This document shows, piece after piece, positions 10,271 to 21,961 of a stretch of DNA of 64,000 bases. The stretch is from positions 7,997,459 through 8,061,458 of the forward strand of contig NC_064039.1 of the NCBI RefSeq assembly GCF_932526225.1, in the 5' to 3' direction. The position numbers and the translations under genes are program-made. The notes under the pieces were generated by a model. It saw nothing but the letters and a program-made list of their open reading frames with translations, made no database searches and was not told the origin of the DNA. Each line of letters starts with the position of its first letter. Position 1 is the first letter of the stretch. Source of the DNA: Nematostella vectensis (Eukaryota > Cnidaria > Anthozoa > Actiniaria > Edwardsiidae).

Positions 10271-11218
10271 CGAACGAAAATTTACTGAATATGCTTTCAG
10301 TGAGTATTTCTCAGTATGTATATAATTAAATACAATACAATAATATTTATTTATCGAGGGTAGCATATTAACTAAATTTACACTTATCCGTGTCATACGC
10401 ACACGACTTATTTATGTCATACGCACACAACTCATTCATTACTATTTCTAACCATACAAGGATGACTTATTGTGGATGCAAAAGCAATGTTGCCATAAAG
10501 TCCTATGTTGATATAAAGTCCAATCTTATATTAAATCCTATAATAATAAGATATCAAATGAGGTATTTTTACGCATTCTAGTATTCAAGAAGCCGTCCGT
10601 GTAATGTTCGAGCAATTTCGAACATCAAAAAACAAAATCGCCATAAATTTTGCTTACTACATTTGGCCGGAATTAGTAAGTGCTCTATGTAAGGTGTTTT
10701 GGTATTTTCGAAAAGCTCAATTGAAAGAAAAGTTTTTCGTTATTCATTATTTATTTTGTTTAGTTATTTTCGCAAGCACAAGCTTTTGCAGTCATTTTTA
10801 CGAGACTTGAAAGCTCTAAAGCACTTATTTGATGTAGCATGTCGAAATGAAAGAAACGCAGCACTTTGGACGGATACCCTCGGGACCGTTATTTAGTGTC
10901 CGTTTAAAAGGATTACCGTTGACAAGTGACAAATCCCGAGTCTACAATTACTTTTAGGTTAAATTAGAACTTTTAAACAGTATTTTACTTTCGTAATCTT
11001 ACTTATGTGTCGCTATTTTTCTGTAAATATCTAAATTTCCTCTAACGTGACGAGAAACAATAACAATATACGGTATGACCATTTTGTGGACGACATAAGG
11101 ACCTTAAGGGGGCCCTAATTGATTCGACAGGACTGGTTTCCAAAATTTAAATCATGCGCCACCATACAATCATTATTTGCGCGATGCCTCTATATTCTTC
11201 CAAATTCTTATGAAAGAA

Positions 11219-11790
11219 ACATCCTAGATTCGGAGTTTACGGCAGCGCTAGGTTAAATCTAAGCCGATTGCGGAATAATTGAGGTTAATCGAAGGTCGAA
11301 GTTTGGAAAATAGCGTGCTACCCGAATGACTTTGGACGGCACAGGCACACAGTGACATCGCCCCGAGAGTCACCAACCTGTGAATTCCAGCTGAAATCCA
11401 AAACAACAGAAGTTCAAAGATTCTGGGAGATTGGAAGAGTAACCGATACAGCAAAATTACCGTATGGCATCGTTACGCGCATATATATTTAATTCTAATC
11501 TGGTGCAACTGTTTTTCCAGTATTTTTTTCTGTGAACGAATTGATTGAAAGAACATCTCGACATGTTCAAATTGTTATAGTCGATTTAGAATGTAATCGA
11601 CCCAACGGAATATCGTTATCCGACGTGATCCTTGAAACCCGATTTATTTATTAACAGCATATTTTAGAGGGGTCTCACGTTTTTGTACTGCACAGTCGCT
11701 TTTTTCCATTCAACTTGCGATTCAGCTCAATGATTCCGCAATCGGTTTGGGTTTTAACCTAGCACTGCAATAATCTCCGAATCTAGGATT
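11219..11790. mobile_element. Inverted-repeat DNA element with 8-bp target duplication
   Basis: A 572-bp element. The left end, ATCCTAGATTCGGAG and then GCTAGGTTAAA and CCGATTGCGGAAT, recurs inverted at 11733-11790, giving arms of about 58 bp with a few mismatches. TGAAAGAA flanks both ends (11211-11218 and 11791-11798). An 8-bp duplication suits hAT and several other superfamilies; the termini are not a classic hAT CAG. No coding capacity. Confidence 0.75.
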
Positions 11791-13299
11791 TGAAAGAATT
11801 CGAAAGAATAAAGAGAAATCGCACAATAATAATAATGATTGTATAGGAGCGCTCTGAAAATGCAAGATTTTATGGGAAAGCAGTCCTTTGGAATTGACGC
11901 GGGCCACCTTTAGCGAAACATTATTATATTAACTTATCGTACTCATGCTGTTAAAAAATAAAGATAAATAAAAATAAAGCACACACGAAAAAAACAATTG
12001 GTAATATTCTCGAGTTTTGGGCTATTTCCGAAGTTGCCCGAACCTTACACAGACGGCCTCATAAATAAGCGCAATACTCCTTCAAAAAGCCCCGAAGATT
12101 CCCGAAAAAATATTAAATAATAATAGGGTTCGGGCTATAATAATCCATGATAAATGTTTGAAGATTATTAAAAATAAACATTCTTACTTACCCAGATGAG
12201 GAATAACAGCGAATTCACCAACATTTTCCATTCACGCACACTCGTGCTCAGTCATGACCTTTTTTGCGAGGTGTTCCATTCTGTAAAAAAAAATATATAA
12301 AAACCAAATAATAAGCTAAACGTGAACATTGTAAGATATTTATTAAATGCGTAAATGGTATCATAGCTTTCATAAAACGGCGTGAGAGGAGTAAAAAGTA
12401 AACAGCTTCCCATACAAGCCCTTGATTATAACAGTTCATTTTTCCTGAGCGTTAGCTTGTCCAGCCCTCTAATCCTGATCCTAGTTCGCTTCATACAATA
12501 ACTCAATGAACATATCAAGAGATTCCTAAATTGTTGGCTATTGTTTTTGGTTATTTCATAACACTGGCATATTCGAGTAATAATTTAATTTGCAGATAAA
12601 TTTTGAAAAGGGTTTAAGGGGAATTCATTAATTTGTTTTGTTTGTTTTTGTTTAAATTTTTTGCTCCAATTTTTCAAACCTTTATTTTTTAGAACTTCAT
12701 TTCTGTGGTTGCGACATTTTATCTGACTCTATAAGATATATAATTTCTTATTCAAAACACTAAGCATATATCTAAGTCATAAATCCAGTGTTGAAAAGCC
12801 ATATAGCGATTAATAGACAAAAGTATATGATTTGTTAACCGTTATGTAGATTATATCATTTCCTTTCCATTCTCGTGCTCTTAAGATGATATGACTTCCC
12901 AAATATTGATAATTTAGGGAGTGATGAAGTTAAGAACCTTACCTTTTATAATTCAGAGGTTTTAGGCCTCGCTGTGAATCGTATATAACGGAATCGTCCA
13001 AATACTGATGGACTTCCAAATGAAAAATGTCTTATCTAGATGCACCTGTTGTCTTTAGTATCCTAGCAAATCTTATAAATAATGAAGTTTGCGCAATCTG
13101 AGTAGCTCAATTCAAGTGGGCGTGCACAAAACATTGATCGAATAGAAGACGTCAGATCTCCCACATAGAACATCCAATCTTAAAACATCCAATCTCCTAC
13201 AAGAAGCCAGGCTTCAACCTAAAGATTTGTTGAACATCAAGCAAACACCATGTAATAAATGACCTCCAATAAGGACAGAGCACAAGAACGTAACTGAGG
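11791..13299. other. No gene recognised
   Basis: AT-rich sequence with no frame, splice pattern or repeat I can support. Confidence 0.5.
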
Positions 13300-13373
13300 G
13301 TCTCCCACCCTAATAAGTCCTACCAGCCTAGGTAAGGGAAGAAACGAAAAAATATATATATATAATAACAATA

Positions 13374-13412
<39 letters not shown>

Positions 13413-14294
13413 GTAATAGTGATAATAATAATAGTAATACTGATAGTAATAGTAATAGTAATAATAATTATAATTTATAATGATAATGGTAATATAATAA
13501 TAATAATTTTTTAATAAAAAAAATAATGTTTTTTTAAGATAATTAGAAATGCATTTTAATTTCAATAAATCCATTTACAATAATGATAGTAATAATTAAT
13601 TGAATAAAAATAGATATTTACAATTAAGAAACTATAGAAAATTCTGTTATATAATAAAATGAATTACAATAATAATTAGATCAAATAATGTTGATACCAG
13701 TAAGAAAAAAACTATAATAATAATACTACTAATAAAAAATATATATAATAATTCCTATAATAATAAATTAAGAGAGTCCAGCCAGTCCTTTATCGATCTA
13801 TAATAATAACAATAATAATAATAATAATAATAATAATTTTTAATAAAAAAATATTTTTTAAGATAATTAGAAAAGCACTTTAATTTCAATAAATCCATTT
13901 ACAATAATGATAGTAATAATTAATTGAATAAAAATAGATATTTACAATTAAGAAACTATAGAAAATTCTGTTATATAATAAAATGAATTACAATAATAAT
14001 TAGATCAAATAATGTTGATACCAAGAAGAAAAAAAATATAATAATAATAATAATACTAATAAAAAAAATATATAATAATTCCTATAATAATAAATTAAGA
14101 GAGTCCAGCCAGTCCTTTATCGATCTATAATAATAACAATAATTAATAATAAAATGAATTAATAGGGTCTCCCACCCTAATAGGTCCTACCAGCCTAGGT
14201 AAGGGAAGAAACGAAAAAAAATGAAAAAATAAAAATATAATAACAATAATAATAATAATAATAACAACAACAACAACAACAACAATAATAATAC

Positions 14295-14357
<63 letters not shown>
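13300..14357. repeat. TAA-microsatellite block with duplicated 330-bp unit
   Basis: A 55-bp header (GGGTCTCCCACCCTAATA, CCTACCAGCCTAGGTAAGGG) at 13300 is repeated at 14165, each followed by TAA/TAG/TGA-type trinucleotide arrays. Between them, a roughly 330-bp unit (13498-13829) is repeated in tandem at 13830-14145, including the shared stretch GAGAGTCCAGCCAGTCCTTT. The last array is about 22 TAA units. Tyrosine-only frames on the minus strand are artefacts. Confidence 0.85.
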
Positions 14358-14358
<1 letters not shown>

Positions 14359-14700
14359 TCGGATCGAATATTGGATCGTCTTCAAGCTAAATCAATGGAT
14401 CGCTTCCATGGTGATTGGAAAGAACTTGTTGCAAAGTATGAGCAGCGAGGAAACGCTGAAGTGGCTGAAGCCCAAGCAACAAATGACCTTGTACTCCACT
14501 ATCGAAAAGAGCTAAGAAAAGTCCTTTTTGAAGTGGATGCGTACTTTACGGAAGGATCCAATTTTCAAGAAAATCATGGATACGCGTAAAAACCTAATGG
14601 ACAACGATGGGTTTGACTGAAGTGAAGCGGCGGAATTGGAGATAATTAAGAAAAAATCCTGTTGTCAAAGATGTTCGGGGAGCAGCCGCTTCCTCAGCAA
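14359..14700 (+). pseudogene. Decayed coding fragment, unidentified
   Basis: Directly after the TAA array, an open frame of ordinary composition (DRFHGDWKELVAKYEQRG, NDLVLHYRKELRKVLFEVDA) runs to a stop at 14587. Similar-looking text continues in other frames to about 14700 (NLMDNDGFD, then NPVVKDVRGAAASSASRG). This suggests a once longer helical coding region with two frameshifts. I do not recognise the family. It may be an old transposon gene or a pseudogene exon. Confidence 0.4.
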
Positions 14701-15303
14701 GCAGAGGTCCCAACTTGGAATAAACCATTTTACAATCGTAATTGAACTGCTTGACCGGGGGAAAAAGCCGTTTTAAAAATAATTTGATTATAATGTAATT
14801 ATATAGTTGTAACAAGTTTATTATACTTTTATTATAATGTTATCTAAGCTCTAATTAAAAGTACATTTCAATTATTATAGCTAAAAATCCTTGTAGACTC
14901 AAACGCTCTCAACATTGTTACCCTGGTAATATTTTTATTTTATATTAACATTAACGTCGAATAAAAAGTGCTCGCTAAACAATGGTGTGTTGTCTTTTAG
15001 TAAACCTCATACAATTTCCATACAATACCCTTTTGGTTATCCTTTTTCTCTCCACCCTAGCAGTAGAGCTCTGGTTTTATAGGGTTCTAGAATAATAGAA
15101 CAAAGAAACCCCTGTTTCAACAATAGACTAAAAAGCACATAGTTGAAAACAAAGGAACACCTGCGTCAACAAAGGCTCATTACGTATGCCTGCGCAAAAT
15201 GAAAACAAAGGACCACCCTTGTCAAATCGCAAAATTAGTATTACTGCACAAAATTTTTCTTGGAGGGGGGGTGCGAAATCCGAAAAAGTGGTCCTTATTT
15301 TTC

Positions 15304-15320
15304 CGGGGGGGGGGGGGGGG
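15304..15320. repeat. Poly-G run
   Basis: About 17 consecutive G within a G-rich unannotated stretch. Glycine-rich frames across it are not genes. Confidence 0.8.
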
Positions 15321-15540
15321 AGTTCTCTGATAAAAATCTGAAACAAAAGAAGGATTTTTTTATGCCTTTGCAGCATTGCCACGGGATGTTTATTGTCGGA
15401 TTTGGCTACATACCAGACTTATCTAGCTTATGTTTTATAGTTTTGTCTACAAATAGCACGTCTATTGAGAACCGAAAGTGGACCTTCAGTCGTTGTGGGG
15501 GTGCATTTCCCCCCCCTGAACCTCCCTGGGTACGGGCCTG

Positions 15541-15930
15541 TCCCTGTGCCTGCGCAAAATTAGTGTTCCTGTGCCTGCGCAAAATTAGTATTTCTGTGAC
15601 TGCGCAAATTTAGTATTTTTGTGACTGCACAAAATTAGTATTTCTGTGCCTGCACAAAATTAGTATTTCTGTGCCTGCACAAAATTAGTATTTCTGTGCC
15701 TGCACAAAATTAGTATTCCTGTGCCTGCGCAAAATTAGTTATCCTGTGCCTGCACAAAATTAGTATTTCTGTGCCTGCACAAAATTAGTATTCCTGTGCC
15801 TGCGCAAAATTAGTATTCCTGTGCCTGCACAAAATTAGTATTCCTGTGCCTGCGCAAAAAGTTTTTCAGCGCACATTACGTATGAGTGCACAAAATTAGT
15901 ATTTCTGTGCCTGCGCAAAATTAGTATTCC
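15541..15930. repeat. 25-bp minisatellite, about 15 copies
   Basis: The unit TTAGTATTTCTGTGCCTGCA plus CAAAA repeats every 25 bp, with C/T and G/A variants (CTGCGC or CTGCAC) and one disrupted unit near 15865-15895. Stray related units lie at 15190-15250. It ends about 70 bp from the IPMK stop codon, in its 3' flank. Confidence 0.9.
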
Positions 15931-15998
15931 AGCGCAAAAAGGGCTAATTTGGTCCTTACTATACTACTTCTATCCTATAGATGTTTCTATATAGAGTG

Positions 15999-18900
15999 CT
16001 AGCATTTAGATATTAGATCCATTAATTCTTTAAGCGCCTCTAAAAAATTATCGTCTTTTTCACTACACTCAAAAGCATGTGCAAAATCAATCATTTTGAC
16101 TTTGACTTCATGCAGGAGATCTATTCCCTTATCAGAAGCTCTTTCTTCAGCCATAGTTCTATTCTCTCCTTCGTAGATTATCATGAGAGAGCTGGCTCTA
16201 ATTAGAAATGTTCTCTGTTTCTCCCACCATTGCAGGATTGATTCCATTTCTCTCAAGATTTTGCTGAGAACTGAGGTTTTTCTGCACCCACTTGCTCCAG
16301 ATAGGAAATAGACAAATGCTGAAAAACATTAAGATGTGAGGAGAATGAGCGGATTGAGTTGCCTACCGATCACTACTACTGTACCATCACAGGACATCTG
16401 AAACTCCGGAGAGCCGGCTACTTAACACATAAAAAATACCAAATCAGTGTTTTACCATTTAGTAATTGCTCGTCTGTGATCAATGCCTTTCCATCAGCAT
16501 TGCTAAAATATTCATACTCCTGCCTTGTTGGGTTAAACACCTAAAATTTTAAAACCGAATGAAAAAGGTCAACATAATTGCATAACAGTAAAAGTTACAC
16601 GAATGACACATTTACCTTGAAACCGAGAATTCTTAATCCGTATTTTCTTTGTAAAGCAGACTTAGATAGCTCCCTTTTAATCTTATCCTCTTTTGCGAGA
16701 GGGTCCCAGCATATCTTTCCAATCTTCACATCCAAGATACAAGGGACTCTAAATCCCTTTGTCATATCTTCAAGCTGTAGATATTCTTCATTTTAGTCAA
16801 GAACATTAAAAATATAATTCATTAAACCTCAGTTGTACAGTGGCTACAGCACAAACTAAATATATTGAGGAAAAAATGAAAAACATGGACAAGCATTCTG
16901 CTGCATCCCGCATTGGAGGTAGCTTTTGCGTTCATTGAGGTTTTTTATCAATATCCAACTCATTTCTAGGAGCCCGTGAAAATTTGGTCTCCAAAGTGTA
17001 TTGGAAATGGTACTAAGATGAGAATTTGAATCACTTAGCAAAACCTGTCTTCCACATGCAAGGTGCTGTAGTATCACAGATAAACATGTTTGTCCAGTAT
17101 TTTTCAGTGGTTTGTGAGCAAAAAGAAACCTAGCAAGGGGCTAGGAATAGTTCTGCAAGCATCATCATATTTTGTTTTAATTTACAAAACTGTGATTCTG
17201 ATAGCACATGCTACACTGCATGCTTCTTTTTTTCAGATGTTCCAATATTTTAAATTTTCTCTGATGTATCAAACAGTTATACCAAATCCAAATCCACTCA
17301 CACAATGTACTGATGATTATCTAACTAGAACTTTGTTACTTCTTTAAATAATATGAGTCAGCAATCAAATAGTGATGTTGTTTATGAGCACACAAAGGAT
17401 ACGCTGCATGTCACCTTTGACTAATGGTAAGGAGACAGTTCCAAAGTAGCCAGGAATAAGTCTTCTGAGCTCCACTACATCATTTTGCGAGCTTGAAAAT
17501 ACATATTCATAGAATCCTATCTCTCTTGCTCCACGGGGATAGTCTTGCACAGGCTTCAGAAGAATTCCCCCTTCTAATAACAGCATACCTTTATAGACGA
17601 ATTTCAAAATTCAGATTTTTTTGGTTAAAAATAACACAGTAGAACTTGCCTGACACTATACAAGGAGTACTTTGGGCCTCTGACATCTAGTTTTAATCAT
17701 TAAAACAACCACAAGTTACACACAGTGTAACTTTATTCCCTCTCATATTTAAATACCTTTTAGTAGAGTGAGAAGGCTTATTATACCCAACTCCAGCCCC
17801 CCCCCCCCCCCATTTTCAGGACAATTACTGAAACAATATTAATGGTTAGCACTAGAGAGCAGGTACTTTATCTCCCAAGAGATGATACAGCCCGATTCCC
17901 CCCTCCCCTTTTAGTAAGCCTTCTTTGTAAACCAGGACCCTGACCCCCTGTCTATTAGCCTGTTACACTGTAGATGGCTTTCCAAAGTTTCTGGATTATT
18001 GTGCATCCCACCCCTTTCATGATTCACGCCACTTTAAAAAAAGTGTCAGGAGCTGTGAGATTGAACCAATCACAGCCGTTCAAAAAGTAAACATAATGCA
18101 ACAAGCGGCCGATCAAAATGATCGTTTCCCATGAATTTTGAGAAACTTGCACATAACAAATAGAGAGTATTAACAAACATTCCCACACAAGTTAACAACT
18201 TCTGGCGAAATTTGTAAGTTAGGTTTCCTAGTGAAATATGGGAATTTTTACGAAGTACCAAGTTATTATTTGACAAAAAAATTTTCTTCCTTTGCAAAGG
18301 CCAGCGCTAAAAAAGCAGACCTCTGTTAGCTTTGAATATCAAGGCATATCAAGGTTGTCTCATCAACAACAATTGTACTTAGATTTCAGAACAGGGGGTC
18401 TTCCACTTCAGCACTGATCTCAAATCAGAGGCTTTTACTTCTTCAGCTAAAGCAAATATAATTTGCTCCTTGGCTTAAGAGTCATTCTCTAACTTTGTCA
18501 CTTTATTTGATGAGCTGTTGAAATTAGCCAATCAGTGTGCTCAGCTCATCAGCGAACGGAGAACATGCACAAGGTAGGCCTTTACTGCAGGGTGGTGTAG
18601 AGGGGGTGCCCATCAAGAATAACAAAGTTATTTTTCAGGCTTTCACAAATTTCGAATTTAAAAATGAAGCTTTCATGAATCATGGTTTTAACTTTTGCTT
18701 TGCTCATGAATATATGATTTAATATACATAGATCAACGCTGCAGTAGATCTACTCCTCAGTTTAAACTAACAAACAATGAAATCAATGTTTACATTTACA
18801 TATAAATGAATGAATTGTGACGCGAAAAAAAAAACGCAATCAATGAAGAGTAGTTGTACTATAGCTCCTGTCAAGTTGAGCACTGTTTTGCAGTCATTCT

Positions 18901-19466
18901 TGTTACATAAATTCTGTGTTTTTATTATTCTTGGCATCTACGACCACATTTCACGAATTTAGCCATGTGAAATCACAAGTCACAAAATAAAAAATACCAT
19001 GAGAAGAATACTTAATTATAATTCGTGAATTTATTTTAAGGTTTTCACGAATCACGAAAATACTCTTCACCACCCTGTTATTGCTGGCTCTCCTTTCTCC
19101 CTACCACAGGAATCCCGAAACTCCTGAGAGCCGGCCAGCAGGCTACCTGACTATGTATATTTAGCAAAATCATATTTGTAAGAAACACTGTCTAATAAGT
19201 AAGCTTATGTGCTCCCTTGATGAGTATGATAGACCTTATTACATCTTTAGATAAACGTGAAGTTTATGACTAGTTGAGACGAATGAGTAGGCATGCTTAA
19301 GTCTAAGTATGTTTAAAACTTCAACTCTACCTTTAGATTTCTCTCCACTACCATGCCCTGCGACCTGGTGCTCGAAACATCTTAGCTGGTTTTTGCTTAG
19401 AACGCTCGTGGTCTTGGCTGTTATCTCTAGAAAGCGGTCATAATACGCGCATTTGTTGGCTGCCAT
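15999..19466 (-). CDS. IPMK: Inositol polyphosphate multikinase (IPK family), complete, five exons
   Basis: Exons 19331-19466, 17415-17588, 16616-16785, 16456-16540 and 15999-16318 join in phase to 294 aa. In order, the protein has the N-terminal QVAGH segment (residues 34-38), GGILLKPVQ (52-60), the family signature PCILDVKIG (118-126, PxxxDxKxG), RASSLMIIYEG (229-239) and the catalytic IDFAH (265-269). IPMK phosphorylates IP3/IP4 at the 3- and 6-positions to give IP5, and can act on PIP2. It works in nucleus and cytoplasm. The length matches short fly and plant IPK2 enzymes rather than the 416-aa human form. The start is the ATG at 19464-19466, upstream of which no better start is seen. The gene is divergent from the METTL21A-like gene, and intron 1 (1.7 kb) holds a hAT-like MITE. 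IP6K or IP3K identity is less likely given the VAGH start and small size. Confidence 0.95.
17799..17813. repeat. Poly-C run in IPMK intron 1
   Basis: A short C homopolymer inside the first IPMK intron, one of several C/G runs in the window. Limits are approximate. Confidence 0.6.
18588..19077. mobile_element. Non-autonomous hAT-like element
   Basis: A 490-bp segment in IPMK intron 1 with termini CAGGGTGGTGTAGAG and, inverted, CAGGGTGGTGAAGAG. The CAGGG start is typical of hAT elements. The interior has repeated TTTCACGAATT/ATTCGTGAA motifs and no coding capacity. The flanking octamers (CTTTACTG and TTATTGCT) do not match, so the duplication has decayed or the call is imperfect. Confidence 0.6.
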
Positions 19467-19705
19467 GATCAAATTCGCCCGCTCAAAAATTCACACCTCT
19501 AAAACATCAAACACTGCTAGGCGTTCTTCGCGCTCGTTACTAGCCCCCACTCTCTATCTTACGAGGAACGCCTGCTGAAATCTAGGGCTAAAGTGTACGG
19601 CGTTTGCCCTTACGTATGGTGGTTTTGGTTTTCTGTGTTGAAGAGATCATACATTATGCACGAAGTTGTGGTTTTCTTTTTTATTTGCTCTAGAATACCT
19701 CCCTT
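19467..19705. promoter_or_regulatory. Shared divergent promoter region, IPMK and METTL21A-like
   Basis: Only 239 bp separate the IPMK start codon from the longest METTL21A-like frame (314 bp to its family-matched start). No TATA box stands out. Head-to-head spacing this short is typical of bidirectional housekeeping promoters. That it drives both genes is inference from spacing. Confidence 0.4.
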
Positions 19706-20440
19706 ATGTTGATGATTACGATTTTGTGGTCATTCCTGGTTGCGGCTATGGGAAGTGAAGTCCAGGAAAATAATAGAACAATGGCGCTTGTCCCGTTCAA
19801 ACCTCATCTAACTTTGGCAACATTTCACAAGAAAGACCGGAGTCTTACATTTGCCGGTCAAACATTGACGATATATCAGGATTGGAACGATGGTGGTGTA
19901 GCCGCGGTGCTTTGGGATGCAGCGATCATACTAAGTCGCTATTTAGAGCAAAACAAAGAGCTAGTTCATCAGAAGCGCATTATTGAGCTTGGTGCAGGGA
20001 CAGGCTTGGTAGGAATGGTAGCCGGGTTACTAGGCGGCAGGGATGTCCTAATTACAGATCGCAAGAGTGCATTATCGCACACTAGACTTAACATTGAGGA
20101 AAATCGAAAGTCAGGTCTTCAAGATTCATTGCAAGTCAAAGAACTTGTCTGGGGGCAAGATGTGTCGGACCTTTCTCCCCCATTTGATGTCATTTTGGGT
20201 GCAGATATTATCTACATTGAAGATACTTTCAATGACTTGCTGAGAACTCTCAGAGACCTTAGCGGAAAGGAAACAATAGTTTTGATTTCATGTAAAATCC
20301 GCTATGAGCGGGACAGTAACTTTCTAAAAATGATGAAACAAGACTTTGACATTAACCAGGTGCTCTATAATAAGGATCTAGATATTACTGTTTATATGGC
20401 AAAAAGGATATTCCAAAAAAGAGAACACTCAGATCTTTAG
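19706..20440 (+). CDS. METTL21A: METTL21A-like protein-lysine methyltransferase, intronless
   Basis: A 244-aa single-exon frame of the seven-beta-strand METTL21 family. It shows the SAM-binding motif I ELGAGTGLVG (residues 94-103), the acidic residue in ITDRK (D118), the family DVILGADIIY block (161-170, corresponding to the D/N-x-x-Y active-site motif) and IRYERDSNF near the C terminus. METTL21A trimethylates a lysine in the substrate-binding domain of Hsp70-family chaperones, in cytosol and nucleus. An in-frame TAG lies just upstream of the first ATG. The family begins at MALVPF, which is the internal ATG at 19781, so translation probably starts there (219 aa). The 25 upstream residues look like 5' leader or a weak hydrophobic extension. 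METTL21B/C/D-like identity is less likely given the MALVP start. Confidence 0.92.
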   Translation: MLMITILWSFLVAAMGSEVQENNRTMALVPFKPHLTLATFHKKDRSLTFAGQTLTIYQDWNDGGVAAVLWDAAIILSRYLEQNKELVHQKRIIELGAGTGLVGMVAGLLGGRDVLITDRKSALSHTRLNIEENRKSGLQDSLQVKELVWGQDVSDLSPPFDVILGADIIYIEDTFNDLLRTLRDLSGKETIVLISCKIRYERDSNFLKMMKQDFDINQVLYNKDLDITVYMAKRIFQKREHSDL

Positions 20441-21961
20441 AACCAAAAGGGGGCAAGGGGCTTTTGATCAGGATAAGATTCCACTTAGTGGCTAAAGGAG
20501 CTTTTTTTTAATTGACTTATCTAAAAATAGTTGAGTAGTGGGCGTGTCTGTAACCGCCACAGACCCCTGTTCCCACATTGTGCTGGCCAAAATTGATCAT
20601 ATAGACAGGGTGCTGACAAATTAATTGTATTTTTTTAAATAAAAGAGTATAATTACAGTGGCAGTATTGATTTCAAGTAAAGAAATCAAATATAGCTAAA
20701 CTTCTATTGTTTTTATTTTTAGTCAGCAGGAAGCCCACAGCATTTACTAAATCTAGAATATTTTTTTTCATATTTCTACAATTTATATAATAAAATCTTT
20801 AAAAAATAGCCCACAACCAAGTATTTCATACAAATTCTACTTACCCAAAATATACGAGATAATAAGAATTGAACTTTTTCTTCATAAGATCAATCTAGAT
20901 GAGCATATCAAATTAATCTTAAAGATAACACCTCCAAGCTAAACGATATCTCTGCAATTTTACACATGCCAATCAATAGTATGAAAGAGGCAAAGTTATC
21001 TCAATTATACCAAAACCTACTACCCTAGTTGAAGCAATCACAACCAGAAATGATCCCTTTGGGGTATAGACAGAGGGGCTCAGGAACCTCCCTTTAATGG
21101 GGCCTGGTCCCAAATAAATCCTTAAATGAAAACATTTTATCATTATACAGGGGCGGATCTAGCTTTTTGCTCAAGGAAGGGTTTTCAGTGACAAAGGGAG
21201 GGGGGTAATCTTTTTGTTACATATGGCTTTCTGGCAACCCAAAAGGGGGCTTTAAACCCCCTTAACCCTCCCCCTAGATCCACTTCTGTTATACAAACTA
21301 GGTATCAAATTAATCTTTAGATAAAGGATAATCTACCTATATACTTAAAAATAGATTTTAAGAAATGGCAGAAACATGTTAAAAAATACACATATATCTA
21401 GCCTGGGAGTGAGAGCTGACACTAAATGTTATATTTCAACCACCATGTTAGTAAACAATAGTGTATCTAAGAATTTTGACATCTAGTTTCATTCAAAAGT
21501 AATTATATATCAAAGCTGTAGTATTCAATTTTCAGCAATAACCAGTGATCAAATTGCCCTAACTTTCGATGGATTTATCATTGTTATATAGCTGCTGCAG
21601 ACACTCTTTTGGCAATCTGGTATTGTTCTATCAGCCTGCCAAATCTAATGCAAATCCGAGCAATCTATATCATACAAACCCATTGCATTATTGTTCTCAA
21701 TAATTTCAAGCCTTAAAATTGGAAAAGAACTGAGTTGTAATTCCTCTTTCTGCTTTTAGGGAAGTCATGTACTGTATCTGGACAGCACATTTAAAATACA
21801 GGAAAAAACGTGTTTGAACGGCCTTTTGGAGGCATCTCCATTTAGCAATATTTGGTTTTGCCCGTTTTTTTACATCAATTTATTTGCAAGTTTCTGGGAT
21901 ATAAAAATATTGTGTTTAAAATCTGCAGTGTCATCAATTTCTCTCAACACACCATCCGCTG
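20441..21961. other. Convergent intergenic region
   Basis: Lies between the ends of the METTL21A-like and RCHY1-like genes. It contains one short MITE (21148-21288) and otherwise AT-rich sequence. A minus-strand AATAAA near 21888 could serve the RCHY1-like transcript. Confidence 0.5.
21148..21288. mobile_element. Short hAT-type MITE
   Basis: Termini CAGGGGCGGATCTAG and, inverted, CAGAAGTGGATCTAG bound 141 bp of G/C-skewed DNA. CAGGGGCGGATC ends mark a widespread non-autonomous hAT group. The flanks share TTATA but not a clean 8-bp duplication. Confidence 0.55.

Noticed and set aside
13320-14385. Tyrosine-rich minus-strand open frames
   Set aside because: They are translations of TAA-type trinucleotide arrays with no other coding evidence.
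15128-15613. Frames over the G-run and first minisatellite units
   Set aside because: Low-complexity glycine/proline tracts and repeat-derived text.
15541-15930. CRISPR-like regular repeats
   Set aside because: Contiguous 25-bp units without unique spacers, in an intron-rich animal genome; this is a minisatellite.
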